A DNA stretch of 64,000 nucleotides, taken from assembly GCF_000499845.2 (NCBI RefSeq), contig NC_023755.2:31397753-31461752 (forward strand), written 5' to 3'. This stretch comes from Phaseolus vulgaris. Its lineage: Eukaryota; Streptophyta; Magnoliopsida; Fabales; Fabaceae. Under the pieces are notes generated by a model. It saw only the letters and a list, made by a program, of their open reading frames with translations. It had not been told where the DNA came from and did not search any database. The position numbers were made by a program, and so were the translations under genes. Shown here one piece after another: positions 1 through 11,477 of this stretch. Every line of letters starts with the position of its first letter. Position 1 is the first letter of the stretch.

Positions 1-465
1 TGTAAACATAGCACAGTTTGCTTTAAAAAAAAAAATTTCCAGTAGCTGTTTTCTGTTTTCTTTCATCTACTCTAGCACTTTTCTTTAGGACTCTTTTTGT
101 GTGCCTTCTTTATTCATTGAGTTCCTTATTTTTCTTGATTGTCTTTCATTCATATTCTTTCTAGTTTGTCATACATTGCTCTCTGTTTTTGGTTTAGCTT
201 TTATTGTTTACACCTTTTTCTTGCTTGTCTTTTTGTTCTTCTTAAAAGTTGTGTGGAGACTTATTCTTAAGTAAGTTGGTTTGCTGTGACATATTTCACT
301 TGAAGCTACTCCATTCCACAAGAAAGGCTTGGTTGAGGACAGAATACATTTCTTGGAGTGGCTTGAGTACTTTCTTGGGCATTTTCCAGCAACCTATATC
401 TCACTGTTTTTTTTGTCTAACAAGTTTCTTTCACTGTTTTGTTTCTGTTTTTTGTATTGTTGATC
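1..465 (+). mobile_element. 5' leader of truncated Ty3/gypsy element 1
   Basis: T-rich untranslated leader ahead of a gag gene. It aligns by eye with the leader of the second gypsy element at about 4805-5272: both have a cagtttgc motif, an A-run followed by tttccagtagct, and a cttgattgtctttcattc stretch. The 5' LTR of this element, if it survives, lies left of the window. Confidence 0.7.
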
Positions 466-2306
466 ATGGCTCATTTTTCTAGTGGAGAATCCTCCAAACC
501 TTGCTCACCTCAAAAGGAATCCCTTTATGAATACTTAAAGAATGCCAAGCAATCCAATGCTCACTATCTTGATGTGATAAGACAAATGGAGGCAAGACTC
601 CAAAGTTTGGAGTTAAACCGTGAAGAACTCCATCAAAACCGGGAGAGAAGACCTCATCCTCCTCTTCGGCATTCTTCAAGACATTCTCATTCTTCTCATG
701 GTTTTTTGAAGACAATCCACGACCAAGGCATCATCACCATGAAGAGAGGCGCCAACATGTGGCTGGCCCTTGTTTTCCTAATGTAAAACTTCCTAGTTTT
801 AGTGGTGAAAGTGATCCCAATGTATACTTAGGATGGGAGGCTAAGGTTGAACAAATTTTTGATGTAAATGGGGTTAGAGATGAGTTTAGGTTTAGATTAG
901 CTTCTTTAGAATTTTTAGACTATGCCATGCAATGGTGGCATCAATATCTCATGGACATTGAACTACACAAGAGGCCGCCCGTGGTCTCTTGGAACGATTT
1001 GAAAGCTTGTTTACGCGCTAGATTCGTACCCCCACACTTTAGGAAAGACCTATTGTTGAAACTCCAACGGTTTCATCAAGGCGCGCTAAGTGTGGATGAT
1101 TACTTTAAACAATTAGACACGCTTTTAATTCGAGTTAATATGGATGAGAGTGAGGAAGCTAAGATAGCTAGGTTTGTGAGTGGCCTTCGAAGGGACATTC
1201 AAGACGTGGTAGAGTTACAAGAATATTCTTCTTTGGAAAATGTGGTGCACCTTGCTAGTAAAATTGAAAATCAACTTGCAAGGAAAAATGCTTTCAAAAA
1301 TTCTTCTAAGGATAACTACTACCACTCTTCTTGGAAAAATAAAAATAACTCTTTTTCAAATATCCCTTCTAAGGACTCTACTTTCAAACCTAGAGAGTCT
1401 AAGCCTTCCACTTCCAATTCTAGGCCTAAATCACCACCTAAATCGTCTAGTAAGAAGTGTTTTAAATGTTTAAGCTATGGACATATTGCTTCTAATTGCC
1501 CTACTAAACGAACTATGTATATGCATGATGGGGTAGATAGTAGTGAGCATGAGTCTGAATCTTCTAGACATTCCTCACCTTCTAGATCCCCAAGTGAGAG
1601 TGAGAGTGAAAACCCACATGAGGGTGACCTATTAGTAATAAGACGCATGCTTGGTCAAGTTTTAAAACCTTTTGATGAAACTCAAAGAGAAAATATTTTT
1701 CATTCAAGGTGTCTTATTAATGATAGAGTATGCTCTTTGATTGTGGATGGGGGAAGTTGTGCAAATGTGGCAAGCACAAGAGTGGTAGACAAACTTGGAT
1801 TACCTACCATCTCTCATGCAAAGCCCTACAAATTACAATGGTTAAGTGAGGTAGGTGAGATTGTTGTTAACAAGCAAGTCCTCATTACATTTTCTATTGG
1901 TAAATATAAAGATGAGGTCTTGTGTGATGTTGTCCCAATGGAAGCCACACATATTCTTTTAGGTAGGCCATGGCAATTTGATAGAAAAGTTTTTCATGAT
2001 GGCTTTACCAACAAAATGTCTTTTAACTTCCATGGGCACAAAGTCATTCTTAAGTCTCTCTCTCCAAAGGAAGTTCATGAGGACCAAGTTAAAATGAGAG
2101 AAAAGAGAGAGAAAGAAAATGATATAAAAAATTCCAAGAGAAGCCTTCTCATGTCCACACAACAAGTTACAAAGGTAATAGTTACTCAAAAGCCTATTTT
2201 TTTAGCTATTCCTAGGACTATTGGATGTGAGTCGGCTAAGGATAGTCCCACATGTTTGGACAATTTGGTAAAAGAATATGAAGATATGTTTCAAGATCCT
2301 CCTAAA
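466..2306 (+). pseudogene. gag-protease fragment of Ty3/gypsy element 1 (frameshifted, truncated)
   Basis: Encodes the capsid and nucleocapsid plus the aspartic protease of a Ty3/gypsy retrotransposon. The frame from the ATG at 466 (MAHFSSGESS) runs to about 760 and the gag core continues in another frame to 2306, so a frameshift or small deletion separates them. Visible parts are the gag core ([22 protein letters not shown]), a CCHC zinc knuckle (CFKCLSYGHIASNC, nt ~1459-1500) and the protease site ([11 protein letters not shown], nt ~1743-1776). It is clearly related to the intact gag-pol at 5273-9901. Homology stops abruptly after QDPPKGL at about 2306, just before reverse transcriptase; the downstream residues up to 2396 read into an LTR scrap. 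A non-autonomous gag-only element is possible, but truncation by rearrangement fits better because the adjoining LTR scrap belongs to another family. Confidence 0.85.
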
Positions 2307-2421
2307 GGCTTGGGCTTTGGGCTTGGGCCTCATCTTTTGCAAAGACTAATAAAAAGAACTTTAAATGCTTTGGCCCTTGTCCATTTCTTCTATTGATAAC
2401 ATATTTTTGATTCTCATCAAT
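2307..2421 (-). mobile_element. LTR scrap, same family as the solo LTR at 36580-37598
   Basis: This stretch shares gaactttaaatgctt and the gcttgg-cctc segment with the right end of the solo LTR at 36580-37598, in the same orientation, and likewise ends in a tctc(c/a)atca terminus. Only the last ~115 bp of the LTR are present. It marks the junction between gypsy element 1 and the TAT-type element. Confidence 0.5.
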
Positions 2422-2632
2422 TGGGATGGCGTGCTACTTAAGTCAAAAAGCAAGAAGTCCTAAGCGTCAGCTAAGAGTTAGTCATGGAAGCGTTGTTAGC
2501 AAAGGACGCGAGTCAAGAAGTACGAGTAAGCACGTGAAGCAGAAGGTGCAAGTAAGAAACAGATAAAGTTAAAAGTTAAACGTTGGCATAAAAATTACAA
2601 GTTCATGAGGTTACAAGGTAAAAACATAAAGC

Positions 2633-4261
2633 CTAAGATCGATCAAGGGGACGAGGCACTATGTTACCATCAGCCACATAGTTGTCCGGAGTGAAGAAGG
2701 TGATGTCCACCTCAGGGTGCTTGCACGCCACCTGAGCCAAGGCATCCTCAAACTCAGCACCATAGGCCTCTATGCCATCATGGTCAAGAGAGTGGTGTAC
2801 TCCTGTCCTTGCTCATGGAGTTTCTTGTTGGCGTCGCGTTCAACCTTTCGAACCACCCTCAACTCTTCCGTGAGGGCGTTCTCTTTGGTGAGGAAACGTC
2901 GTTCTTGTTGGGCCAACTCCTCCTTCAGCTTGGCCACCTCATCCACCATGGCTTGACGTTGGACCAATTCTTCTTTCAGCTTGGCCACCTCGTCAGCCAT
3001 GGTTTGTTTCTCCTTAGCAGCCTGCTCCCGGTAGTCATGAGGTTGAGCAATAAGGCCCTCAAGGCCGCAGAACACGCTTTCCATCAACGCATCTTCAGTT
3101 GCGGAGTTTCCAGCTTTAGCCTGTCGCCAACCCCTTAGGAAGTGCTGAACAGCGCTGGAGAGTTCAAGGGCGGTTGCAGGAGCGGATTCTGCGGTAGTCC
3201 CCACTGCCTCCTCGAGAGTAAGAGGAGGTGGAGGGGAGGAGGCCCTCAGGGGATCATCTTGAGCATCGGAGGGGCGCCTAGCAGAAGAAGAGTGGGAAGT
3301 GGCCACCCTATTTGTCTTCCTCCTCTTGAAGGCAGGGCCCCCAACAGATTCTTCCTCTTCATCAGAGTCAATGAGCACCACACCCTCGTCCTCTCCCAAG
3401 GGGGCTTGGGGTGAGGCAACTCTAACCATGGCCAAGGGGATAGCTTCGATTGGAGCTGCAGAGTTAGGAGCATCCTTTGGAGAGCTAGGGGTGGAGGTTG
3501 CTTGGGTTGATGCAGCTGAAGGCATGGTGGTGGAGGTGGGGGCGCGAAAGGACTTGCCTTACTGGCAGCACCACCACGAGACAAAAGTCCAGCGAACCTA
3601 GCACGCTTTTCTTCAGTCATCACCATGGCTGCACCAGGAAAAAGCAAGTTAAAGCATGCACAGTTAGAGATGAATGAGGAAGTTATGCAGAGTATGTGGG
3701 TAGAGGAATGGCGAAGGGAACCTATACCCAAGTGTTTGGCAAGGGCGGCGGGGTCGCGCCCATGCTTGATAAGTTCAGCAGTGTTGAAGATCATGCCCAG
3801 GCTGGCCAAAACCTGACATGTTTCGCGACTAGCCAAGGAGAGCTCATCCAAAGTTTTAGCTTTGTTGAACTTGAGCTCCTCCACCCAGTATAGGGGGAAG
3901 TCATCAAGAGCTGGGCGGTCGTGGTCAGAGGCGCACACTCTGAAGAATTTCCCCCTGAATCCTTTATAGGATTGTTGAAAGAGGGAGAAAAGCACCCTCC
4001 CAGTCACGCCGCTAAGGCTCACCCAGAGGTTGTTCCCAGGGCTTTTTGCCTCGAAGAAGTGGAGGAAGACGTCCACTGAGGGTGTGAGGCCAAAGTACCC
4101 CATGAGAAGGGAGAAGGCCCAGATGAAGACCCAGCTATTGGGGTGTAGCTGGGCAGGCGCCACGTTTAGCTCTATGAGTAGCTCCCTTTCGAAGTTGTTG
4201 AAGGGAAGACGTTGCCCTACGCGTTTGAATACGGTTTGGTAGAAGAAGAAAGGTTCCCCGT
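2633..4261 (-). pseudogene. TAT-type antisense ORF, C-terminal part (PF04195-like 'putative gypsy type transposon')
   Basis: Product of unknown biochemical role. In minus orientation it starts at the insertion junction (NGEPFFFYQ) and carries the conserved core with FNNFERELLIELNVAPAQL, LHPNSW, GLTPSVDVFLHFF and LYWVEELKF. A probable intron lies at about 3740-3634 (GT..AG). A Pro/Ser-rich acidic linker follows (VVLIDSDEEEES), then a Glu/Lys/Gln coiled coil with repeated DEVAKLKEEL and an ending read as PDNYVADGNIVPRPLDRS, with a stop at about 2633. At least two frame breaks are needed, near 3530 and near 2775 (a TAG after LTMMA). The N-terminus lies across the inserted element at 10671-10916; the two halves meet seamlessly if the insert and one TSD copy are removed. 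Confidence 0.8.
4257..4261. repeat. Target-site duplication CCCGT, left copy
   Basis: CCCGT abuts the TGTCATTAC start of the inserted gypsy element and recurs at 10671-10675 directly after its ...CACATCA end. The antisense ORF frame is restored across the site, which supports the assignment. A longer match, CCCGTTGT, exists because the element start happens to match the target. Confidence 0.75.
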
Positions 4262-5272
4262 TGTCATTACTTCTAGTAGTACTTTTATTGTTTTGATTGT
4301 TTCTTGCTTTGGTGTCATATAATTTTCTGAATTGATGTTGATCCTTTGTGCATTTTCTTTTTAGAATTGAGTTCATACTTGTATTCTAGACCTATACAAG
4401 TTCCAATACATCATTTTCTATTATGTCTTTGCTAGTTCATCATCCTATTAGGATTCCTCTGTTTCTGAAAAAAAGTGCTTACTGTTTTTCCTTATTGCAA
4501 TTGATTTACTTACTGGAAAATTCTGAAATTCTGGATTTGAGATATTCAAAGTGTTAAAAAAGAATAGAAAAAAGAATCATTCAAAAATACGAAGTACACA
4601 AAAAATGATAAATAAAATAAAAAAAAGTGTACAATTCTGCCGAAAAAAATACGGTAATCTGGCAGCGATTTTGAAAAATTTATTTCTCTCAATTGGCTTA
4701 CTGTTTTTAATTGATTCCAGTGCCATTATTGAGTTAACATCTTGAAGTTTCTGTGGTTTAAATTTCATAATCCAGTTCGCTCTACATCATTCCATTTAAA
4801 TCAGTGAATATCAAGCACAGTTTGCCTTTTTAAAAAAAAAAAATTTCCAGTAGCTAATTTTTTGTTTTCTTCATCTACACTAGAACTTTTCCTTAAGTAT
4901 TCTTTTGTGTGCCTACTTTTCTCATTGAGTTCTTTATTTTCTTGATTGTCTTTCATTCTTACTCTTTGATTTTGTCTCACATATAGTTTTCCTTTTGCAA
5001 TTACCTTTCTTTGCTTATACCTTTTCTTGTTTATCTTTATTGTTTCATTGGTTTTGTGGTGGTTGCTTTTGAGATTGGTGTGCTTGCTTTGACATCTTTC
5101 ATTTGAGGATTCCAAGGCCTCAAGATCAGATTGGTGCAAGAACATTATTTCTTTGAGAGTGACCTCTTTTTCTACCTCATTTCACTTCGGCAGTTTCAAT
5201 TGCAAAGCTCACTGTTTTTGCTAATTTTTTAACTTGTTTGCTGTTTTGTGTGTTTGCTGTTTTTAATTACAA
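4262..5272 (+). other. Non-coding leader of gypsy element 2
   Basis: T-rich leader with no credible ORF. From ~4805 it is homologous to positions 1-465. A weak primer-binding-like string (tggtgtcat, near 4309) resembles the initiator-Met PBS TGGTATCAG but is imperfect. No copy of the 3' LTR sequence is visible here. Confidence 0.6.
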
Positions 5273-8200
5273 ATGGCTGGATTTTCAAGTGATGCATCCT
5301 ACAAGCAGAATTCTCCTTTCAAAGCTTCAATTCTTGGTGAATTACATGAAGCTCAAAGAACAATTAGACGGTTGGAGGAGAAAATGCAAAAGATGGAGGT
5401 CCAACAAGCTAGACCATCTCCTTCTATCCATGATGGACATCATTCTCATAGACCATCTTCAAGAGCTTCTTCAAATGATGTTGGCCGTGAAGATGAGCAT
5501 AGGAGAAGGAGACCTCCACCCCAAGTCCATGGACAAAGACATCATCACCAAGGGGAAAGAATTCACTACGGCAATGGCTCCTATCATGATGCAAAGTCCA
5601 AGCTTCCTTCGGTCAAGTTACCTTGTTTTAATGGTTCTAGTGATCCAAATGTATATTTAGATTGGGAGGCTAAGTGTGAACAAATTTTTGAGATCCATGA
5701 GATCCAAGATGAGCATAAGCTCAAGCTAGCCACCCTAGAGTTTAGTGATTATGCCATGAAATGGTGGCATGGAATTGTAAAGGACATTATCTATCACAAG
5801 GGTCCTCCCGTGGACTCTTGGAACTCTTTAAAGGATCACATGCGCGCTAGGTTTGTGCCCCCACATTTTAGGAAAGACCTCATGTTGAGACTCCAACGGT
5901 TTCAACAAGGCACGCTAAATGTGGATGAATATTATAAGGAGCTTGAGACGCTTGTGCTTAAAATTGAATTAGAAGAAAGTGAAGAAGCCATGGTTGCTAG
6001 GTTTGTGAGTGGTCTTAGGAAGGATATTCAAGACATTGTTGAGTTACAAGAGTATTCATCATTGGGCTCTTTAGTTCATCTTGCAATGAAGGTGGAAGCC
6101 CAACTTGCAAAGAAAAACTCTTTCAAAAATGCTTCCAATGATGGATACTACTCCAAGTCTTGGAGAAACAAAACTTCTTTTTCTAAACATCCTTCCAAAG
6201 ATTATTCTTTCAAACCCAAGGAATCTAAGCCATCAACTTCTAGACCAAAGTCTCCCACTAGAACATCTAATACTAAATGCTTTAAATGTATGGGTTATGG
6301 TCATATTGCTGCAAATTGTCCTTCCAAACGAAGTATGTACATGCATGAGGGCATTGTAGTTAGTGAGCATGATTCGGATTCTCCTAAGCATTCATTGCAT
6401 TCTCATGCATCTAGTGAGGAAGAGAGTGAATGTCCACTTGAAGGGGAATTGTTAGTTGTGAGAAGACTTCTTGGACAAGTTTCACAACCTTTTGATGAAA
6501 GTCAAAGGGAAAATATTTTCCATACAAGATGTCTTATTCAAAACAACATTTGTTCCTTGATAGTGGATGGGGGTAGTTGTGCAAATGTGGCTAGTACAAG
6601 AGTAGTAGATAAGCTTGGATTGCCTACTATCTCTCATACAAAGCCCTACAAATTACAATGGCTTAGTGAAGTAGGAGAAATAATTGTTAATAAACAAATC
6701 CTCATCCATTTCTCCATTGGAAAATACAAAGATGAGGTATTATGTGATGTTGTGCCCATGGAAGCTACTCATGTTCTTTTGGGAAGGCCTTGGCAATTTG
6801 ATAGAAAAGTTTTACATGATGGCTTTACCAACAAACTATCTTTTGAATTCCATGGTCACAAGGTTACTTTAAAATCTCTCTCTCCAAGAGAAGTCCATGA
6901 GGACCAAGTTATCATGAAGAAAAAGAGGGAGAGTGAAAAAGATAAAAAAGATAAGAGTTCTAAGCCTACACTCCTTGTGTCTAGGCGTGAAATTGAAAGG
7001 GAAATAGTGGCTCATCATCCTCTTTTTTTAGCCATCCCTAGAACTCTTAGAGTAGAATCACTTGTTGATAGTTCTCATTGCTTGGAAAATTTGGTAGAAG
7101 AGTTCCAAGATGTGTTTCAAGATCCTCCAAATGGACTTCCACCTTTGAGAGGGATTGAGCACCAAATTGATTTGATACCGGGCTCTTCTTTACCAAATCG
7201 TCCAGCATATAGGACCAATCCAAGTGAAACCAAGGAAATTCGCCAACAAGTGGAGGCTTTGATTGAGAAAGGGTGGGTGCAAGATAGCATGAGTCCTTGT
7301 GCTATGCCTATCATCTTAGTGCCAAAAAAGGATGGCACATGGCGAATGTGTTCGGATTGTAGGGCCATAAATAACATAACCATTAAGTATAGGCATCCCA
7401 TACCTAGACTAGATGATTTGTTGGATGAATTACATGGTTCTAAAATCTTTTCAAAGATTGATCTTAAAAGCGGCTACAATCAAATCCGTATCAAACCGGG
7501 TGATGAATGGAAGACGGCTTTTAAGACCAACTTTGGTTTATATGAGTGGTTAGTTATGCCTTTTGGTTTAACTAATGCACCAAGTACCTTCATGCGCCTC
7601 ATGCATCATGTTCTTAGACCTTTCATTGGTAAGTTTGTTGTGGTTTACTTTGATGACATTCTCATTTATAGCTTATCTTTGAATGACCATAGGTTGCATG
7701 TTAGGCAAGTTTTGGAAACCCTTAGGAAGGAACATTTGTATGCTAACCTTGCTAAATATATGTTTGCTCTTGATCATATAGAATTCCTAGGGTTTGTTGT
7801 GAGTTGTAAAGGGGTCCATGTGGACAAAACAAAGGTGGTGGCCATTCAAAATTGGCCTACACCGAAATCTTTGAATGAGGTCCGAAGTTTTCATGGGCTT
7901 GCTTCTTTCTATAGAAGATTTGTCCCAAACTTTGGTACCATTGCCGCACCACTCAATGACATAGTGAAAAAGGATGTGGTCTTTCATTGGGGAGAAGCAC
8001 AACAAAATGCTTTTGATACTTTGAAAGAAAAATTGACTAATGCTCCCATCTTGGCCCTTCCTAATTTCACTAAGACATTTGAGATTGAGTGTGATGCTTC
8101 AAGCATAGGTATTGGGGCTGTTCTCCTTCAAGAGGGCCACCCCATAGCCTATTTTAGTGAGAAATTGAAGGGAAGTCATCTCAACTATTCCACCTATGAT

Positions 8201-9901
8201 AAGGAATTATATGCACTTGTTAGGGCTTTGTTTACTTGGCAACACTATCTTTTTCCTAAAGAGTTTGTGATACATAGTGATCATGAATCTCTTAAATATT
8301 TGAAAAGCCAAAACAAACTTAACAAGAGGCATGCTAAGTGGGTGGAATTCATTGAGCAATTTCCTTATGTGATCAAACACAAGCAAGGCAAAATAAATAT
8401 TGTGGCGGATGCTCTTTCTAAAAGATACACCTTGCTAAATCTTTTAACCTCTCAATATCTTGGTTTTGATCACATTAAGGAACTTTATCATGATGACCTT
8501 GATTTTTCTCCCATCTATCAAGAGTGTCTTAAAGGAGGACACAAAGACTTTTTTATTCAAGATGGCTTTCTTTTTAAAGGAAAACGTCTTTGTGTTCCCC
8601 AAAGCTCTATTAGATTATCTCTTGTTAGAGAAGCTCATGAGGGGGGTTTAATGGGACATTTTGGGGTTGCTAAAACTTTGGATGTGTTGCATGAACATTT
8701 CTTTTGGCCACATATGCATAAACATGTTCATAGTTTGTGTGATAAATGCATAGCTTGCCGCAAAGCTAAGTCTAAAATGCATCCCCATGGTCTTTATACT
8801 CCTCTTCCTATCCCTTCAATGCCTTGGGTAGATATATCTATGGATTTCATCTTAGGCTTACCCAAGACATCAAAGGGAAAGGACTCCATTTTTGTGGTAG
8901 TGGATCGTTTTTCAAAGATGGCTCACTTTATTCCTTGCCACAAAGTGGATGATGCATGTCACATTGCAAACCTCTTCTTTCAAAAAGTGGTTCGCTTGCA
9001 TGGGATTCCTAGGTCTATAGTGTCCGATAGAGATCCTAAGTTCTTGAGTCACTTTTGGAAGACCTTGTGGGGCAAGCTTGGAACTAAGCTTTTATTTTCT
9101 ACCACTTGCCACCCACAAACGGATGGTCAAACCGAGGTGGTGAATAGAACTTTGGGACAACTATTGAGATGCTTTATTTCGGGGAATCCTAGAGTGTGGG
9201 AGAATTTACTACCCCATGTTGAGTTTTCATATAACCGAGTAGTAAATTCTACCACCTCCCATTCTCCTTTTGAGGTGGTCTATGGGTTTAATCCCCTAAC
9301 ACCTCTTGATCTTCTTCCTATTCCCCTTCTTGGAGATGTCTTGTGCAAAGATGGGGACGAAAAGGCTTCTTTTGTGAAAACTTTGCATAAAGACATCAAG
9401 AAGAGAATTGAGAAGAAGGTTGGCAAGTATGCTGAACTTGCCAATAAAAGGAGAAAAGCATTGTTGTTTGATGAGGGCGATTGGGTTTGGCTTCACTTGA
9501 GGAAGGATCGTTTTCCTACTCAAAGGAAGTCCAAACTAATGCCTCGAGGGGATGGACCTTTCCAAGTCCTCAAGAGGATTAATGACAATGCTTATGAGTT
9601 AGATATGCCTGATACATTCTTAGGTAGTCATACTTTTAATGTCAGCGATCTAACTCCCTTTTCTGTAGGTCTCCAGAATTCGTGGTCGAATTCTCTCCAA
9701 CTCGGGGAGTATGATGGAGATCAAGCTCAAGAGGACATGGAGGCCAATCAACAAGATCAAGAAGAGGTGGAGGCACAAATGGAGGACGCCCATGGAGGTC
9801 AAAGTCCACCTCAAAGGATTACAAGAAGCATGTTCAAAGCTTTGGGAGCTAGAGGACATTTATTTTCTCTTTTTGTAATTTCTTTAGTTGAAGGTGCTTA
9901 G
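5273..9901 (+). CDS. Ty3/gypsy gag-pol polyprotein, intact 1542 aa
   Basis: Single-ORF polyprotein that would make the capsid, protease, reverse transcriptase, RNase H and integrase of an LTR retrotransposon. Domains in order: coiled-coil N-terminus ([12 protein letters not shown]), gag core ([11 protein letters not shown]), CCHC knuckle at residues ~336-349 ([14 protein letters not shown]), protease VDGGSCAN near 432, RT with [25 protein letters not shown] and catalytic YFDD at 792-795, RNase H (ECDASS near 939), integrase HHCC finger near 1140-1165, and integrase catalytic residues consistent with D1191, D1252 and E1288 ([24 protein letters not shown]), giving the canonical 35-residue D-E spacing. 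There is no internal stop or frameshift, so the copy is young or was selected recently. The protease has DGG rather than the usual D-S/T-G, a form shared with element 1. With no 5' LTR it lacks its own promoter. Confidence 0.95.
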   Translation: MAGFSSDASYKQNSPFKASILGELHEAQRTIRRLEEKMQKMEVQQARPSPSIHDGHHSHRPSSRASSNDVGREDEHRRRRPPPQVHGQRHHHQGERIHYGNGSYHDAKSKLPSVKLPCFNGSSDPNVYLDWEAKCEQIFEIHEIQDEHKLKLATLEFSDYAMKWWHGIVKDIIYHKGPPVDSWNSLKDHMRARFVPPHFRKDLMLRLQRFQQGTLNVDEYYKELETLVLKIELEESEEAMVARFVSGLRKDIQDIVELQEYSSLGSLVHLAMKVEAQLAKKNSFKNASNDGYYSKSWRNKTSFSKHPSKDYSFKPKESKPSTSRPKSPTRTSNTKCFKCMGYGHIAANCPSKRSMYMHEGIVVSEHDSDSPKHSLHSHASSEEESECPLEGELLVVRRLLGQVSQPFDESQRENIFHTRCLIQNNICSLIVDGGSCANVASTRVVDKLGLPTISHTKPYKLQWLSEVGEIIVNKQILIHFSIGKYKDEVLCDVVPMEATHVLLGRPWQFDRKVLHDGFTNKLSFEFHGHKVTLKSLSPREVHEDQVIMKKKRESEKDKKDKSSKPTLLVSRREIEREIVAHHPLFLAIPRTLRVESLVDSSHCLENLVEEFQDVFQDPPNGLPPLRGIEHQIDLIPGSSLPNRPAYRTNPSETKEIRQQVEALIEKGWVQDSMSPCAMPIILVPKKDGTWRMCSDCRAINNITIKYRHPIPRLDDLLDELHGSKIFSKIDLKSGYNQIRIKPGDEWKTAFKTNFGLYEWLVMPFGLTNAPSTFMRLMHHVLRPFIGKFVVVYFDDILIYSLSLNDHRLHVRQVLETLRKEHLYANLAKYMFALDHIEFLGFVVSCKGVHVDKTKVVAIQNWPTPKSLNEVRSFHGLASFYRRFVPNFGTIAAPLNDIVKKDVVFHWGEAQQNAFDTLKEKLTNAPILALPNFTKTFEIECDASSIGIGAVLLQEGHPIAYFSEKLKGSHLNYSTYDKELYALVRALFTWQHYLFPKEFVIHSDHESLKYLKSQNKLNKRHAKWVEFIEQFPYVIKHKQGKINIVADALSKRYTLLNLLTSQYLGFDHIKELYHDDLDFSPIYQECLKGGHKDFFIQDGFLFKGKRLCVPQSSIRLSLVREAHEGGLMGHFGVAKTLDVLHEHFFWPHMHKHVHSLCDKCIACRKAKSKMHPHGLYTPLPIPSMPWVDISMDFILGLPKTSKGKDSIFVVVDRFSKMAHFIPCHKVDDACHIANLFFQKVVRLHGIPRSIVSDRDPKFLSHFWKTLWGKLGTKLLFSTTCHPQTDGQTEVVNRTLGQLLRCFISGNPRVWENLLPHVEFSYNRVVNSTTSHSPFEVVYGFNPLTPLDLLPIPLLGDVLCKDGDEKASFVKTLHKDIKKRIEKKVGKYAELANKRRKALLFDEGDWVWLHLRKDRFPTQRKSKLMPRGDGPFQVLKRINDNAYELDMPDTFLGSHTFNVSDLTPFSVGLQNSWSNSLQLGEYDGDQAQEDMEANQQDQEEVEAQMEDAHGGQSPPQRITRSMFKALGARGHLFSLFVISLVEGA

Positions 9902-9956
9902 AGGGAAACATTAGAAACCTCTTTTGTTTTAGCATCTTTTAGGCTTTAGTTAGGAG

Positions 9957-9969
9957 CTTTAGGAGGGGG
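9957..9969 (+). other. Polypurine tract of gypsy element 2
   Basis: The purine run taggagggggg lies immediately 5' of the TGTATTAGTAG start of the 3' LTR, the expected plus-strand primer position. Confidence 0.75.
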
Positions 9970-10670
9970 GTGTATTAGTAGATAGGTGTAGGTGTAGTTT
10001 TTGGGAGGTGTCATAGTAGAAAAAGGTCACACCTCCCATGTGACTTGTTTTTTGTGGGAATTTCAAATGAGTTTATTTGAAATTTCCCACCTATTTTTTT
10101 CAGCACCTTAGGCTATAAATAGAGGTGCTTCCTTTGTAAAATTCAGATTGGAATTAATCTAAGAAAACTCTACTCAAATTTTGAGTGAACTTTGGAGAGC
10201 TTTGAGCCTTCTTCTCTAGTCTTATCTTGATGGATCATTGGAGTCCTCAAGTGGCGGCATCACTCTCATCTAGGAGCATTCCACACTTCTAGTGGCGAGA
10301 TCATCCAACATTCTTCCATCTTCATGAGCACTCTCTTCTCCTTCCTTTCTTCTCTTTCTATTGTTTTTGTTAGCTTGTGTTCTTGAGTTTTGGTTTGGTG
10401 TTCTTGCTGTTTTTTTATGAGTTTTGGTTCAGCAGTTTTATATTTCAGTCCATTCATCTTGTTCCTTTGCTTTTCTTACTCTTTTGTTCGGTTCAATTTG
10501 ACTAAAATTGGTTCATCCAAATGAGTTTGGGATTTGGTACTAGTTTTTGGTGAGTTCTTGTCTTAGAACAATGATCCAACTCTAAGAAAAGTGCCTCTAT
10601 AATGTCCAACTCAAGGTGATTCCTAAGAAGGTCAAGAACCTTTCTCTATATGGCTATTGGAATCACATCA
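9970..10670 (+). repeat. 3' LTR of gypsy element 2
   Basis: About 701 bp from TGTATTAGTAG to ...AATCACATCA, bounded by the purine tract on the left and the CCCGT TSD on the right. It includes a TATA box (ctataaatag, about 10113-10122) and T-rich sequence downstream. Contains no ORF of note. Confidence 0.75.
10113..10122 (+). promoter_or_regulatory. TATA box in the 3' LTR of gypsy element 2
   Basis: ctataaatag about 145 bp into the LTR, consistent with a U3/R boundary some 30 bp downstream. In this 3' position it would drive flanking DNA rather than the element. Confidence 0.5.
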
Positions 10671-10675
10671 CCCGT
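10671..10675. repeat. Target-site duplication CCCGT, right copy
   Basis: Partner of 4257-4261; follows the CACATCA terminus directly. Confidence 0.75.
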
Positions 10676-10916
10676 TGTTAGAACGACTGTCTACACAAAC
10701 GGGTTCACCAGGGACGCATGGGCGAACGGAGATATGGGCATCGTGCTCCCTCCCAAACGCTTTCCCTACGGGTTCCCTTTTAAGGTGGTCCTTCCAATCT
10801 TTAGTTGAGGTAAGGGTTGAGGACTCAGCGAGAAGCCTATCAGAGGCCCAAAAGTAGGACTCTCTGTAGTTTACGAGAGGAGGTGGAGGGTTGGCAGTGG
10901 TCTTAGTTCGCGCCAT
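10671..10916 (-). pseudogene. TAT-type antisense ORF, N-terminal part
   Basis: Starts MARTKTTANPPPPLVNYRES at 10916 and runs to VDSRSNNG, where gypsy element 2 interrupts it. Removing the insertion joins NNG directly to EPFFFYQ of 2633-4261 in frame. An upstream in-frame Met at 10946 is possible, but MARTK is the usual style of start for this family. The region between here and the LTR (10917-11477) is leader and spacer. Confidence 0.75.
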
Positions 10917-11463
10917 GATCGAAGAAGCTAGGAAAAGAAAGGACAAAGGTTCAGCAAGGGGGGCTATGGTGTCAAAGTATGGAAAACACAGAAAACCCTA
11001 CCCACGTGAGAAACAGGGGAACGAAAGACAAATGCAGAGAAAATGAGAAATGCATAGATTTAAATAGACTCAGGCAGTTCAATAGAGCAGAACATCAAGT
11101 GATAAGAGCGATGATCGAAGCAAAATGTTACCTTTGATGGTTGATCGGAGGGAAGTCCTGGCCTTGGAGGAAGATGAAGTGCAGGGAATCGCGAGGGAGA
11201 AGAAGAAGCCTGTGAGAGAATTTTTGCTTGATGGAACAATTCTTATGTTTTTGGGGTGTCTTAATGTAAACTTGAAGCGCAAACGACGTTAAGACTCAGC
11301 CGTTGGATCGAGCCACGTGTAAGCTGTTTAAACGTGGGCAGAGAAAGCTTTAGTGCACAGTGCACGGCCAATCGTGGAGTGCCACGTAAGAAAACCAGGC
11401 GTGGCCCTAGAGGGATGACCGGGCGTGGCCTTAGTCTCTTTGCTGGGTAAGTTGCCAGCTCGA

Positions 11464-11477
11464 GACTCGGGGGCTTG
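11464..11477 (+). other. Polypurine tract of the outer TAT-type element
   Basis: gactcgggggcttg precedes the TGTACC start of the LTR. The other TAT-type element has a near-identical tract (GACTGGGGGCTTG, minus strand, 17769-17781). Confidence 0.7.

Larger units (their letters stand above)
4262..10670 (+). mobile_element. Nested Ty3/gypsy element 2 with intact gag-pol and 3' LTR but no recognisable 5' LTR
   Basis: A 6.4-kb insertion flanked by CCCGT, beginning TGTCATTAC and ending CACATCA. It holds a ~1-kb T-rich leader, one unbroken gag-pol ORF (5273-9901), a purine tract and a 3' LTR (9970-10670). The first kilobase does not repeat the 3' LTR, so the 5' LTR is absent apart from possibly a few terminal bases. 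The integrase C-terminus ends in a QRITRSM-type tail and shows no obvious chromodomain. Lineage is chromovirus/CRM-like by general resemblance only. Confidence 0.8.

Noticed and set aside
3246..3520. Long minus-strand frame past the proline run (PPPPPPCLQLHQPKQPPP)
   Set aside because: Wrong frame; the conserved linker and coiled coil continue in the overlapping frame starting near 3525.
5273..9901. Possible endogenous pararetrovirus
   Set aside because: Domain order gag-PR-RT-RH-IN with integrase, LTR, PPT and TSD is Ty3/gypsy; no movement protein or tandem viral order seen.
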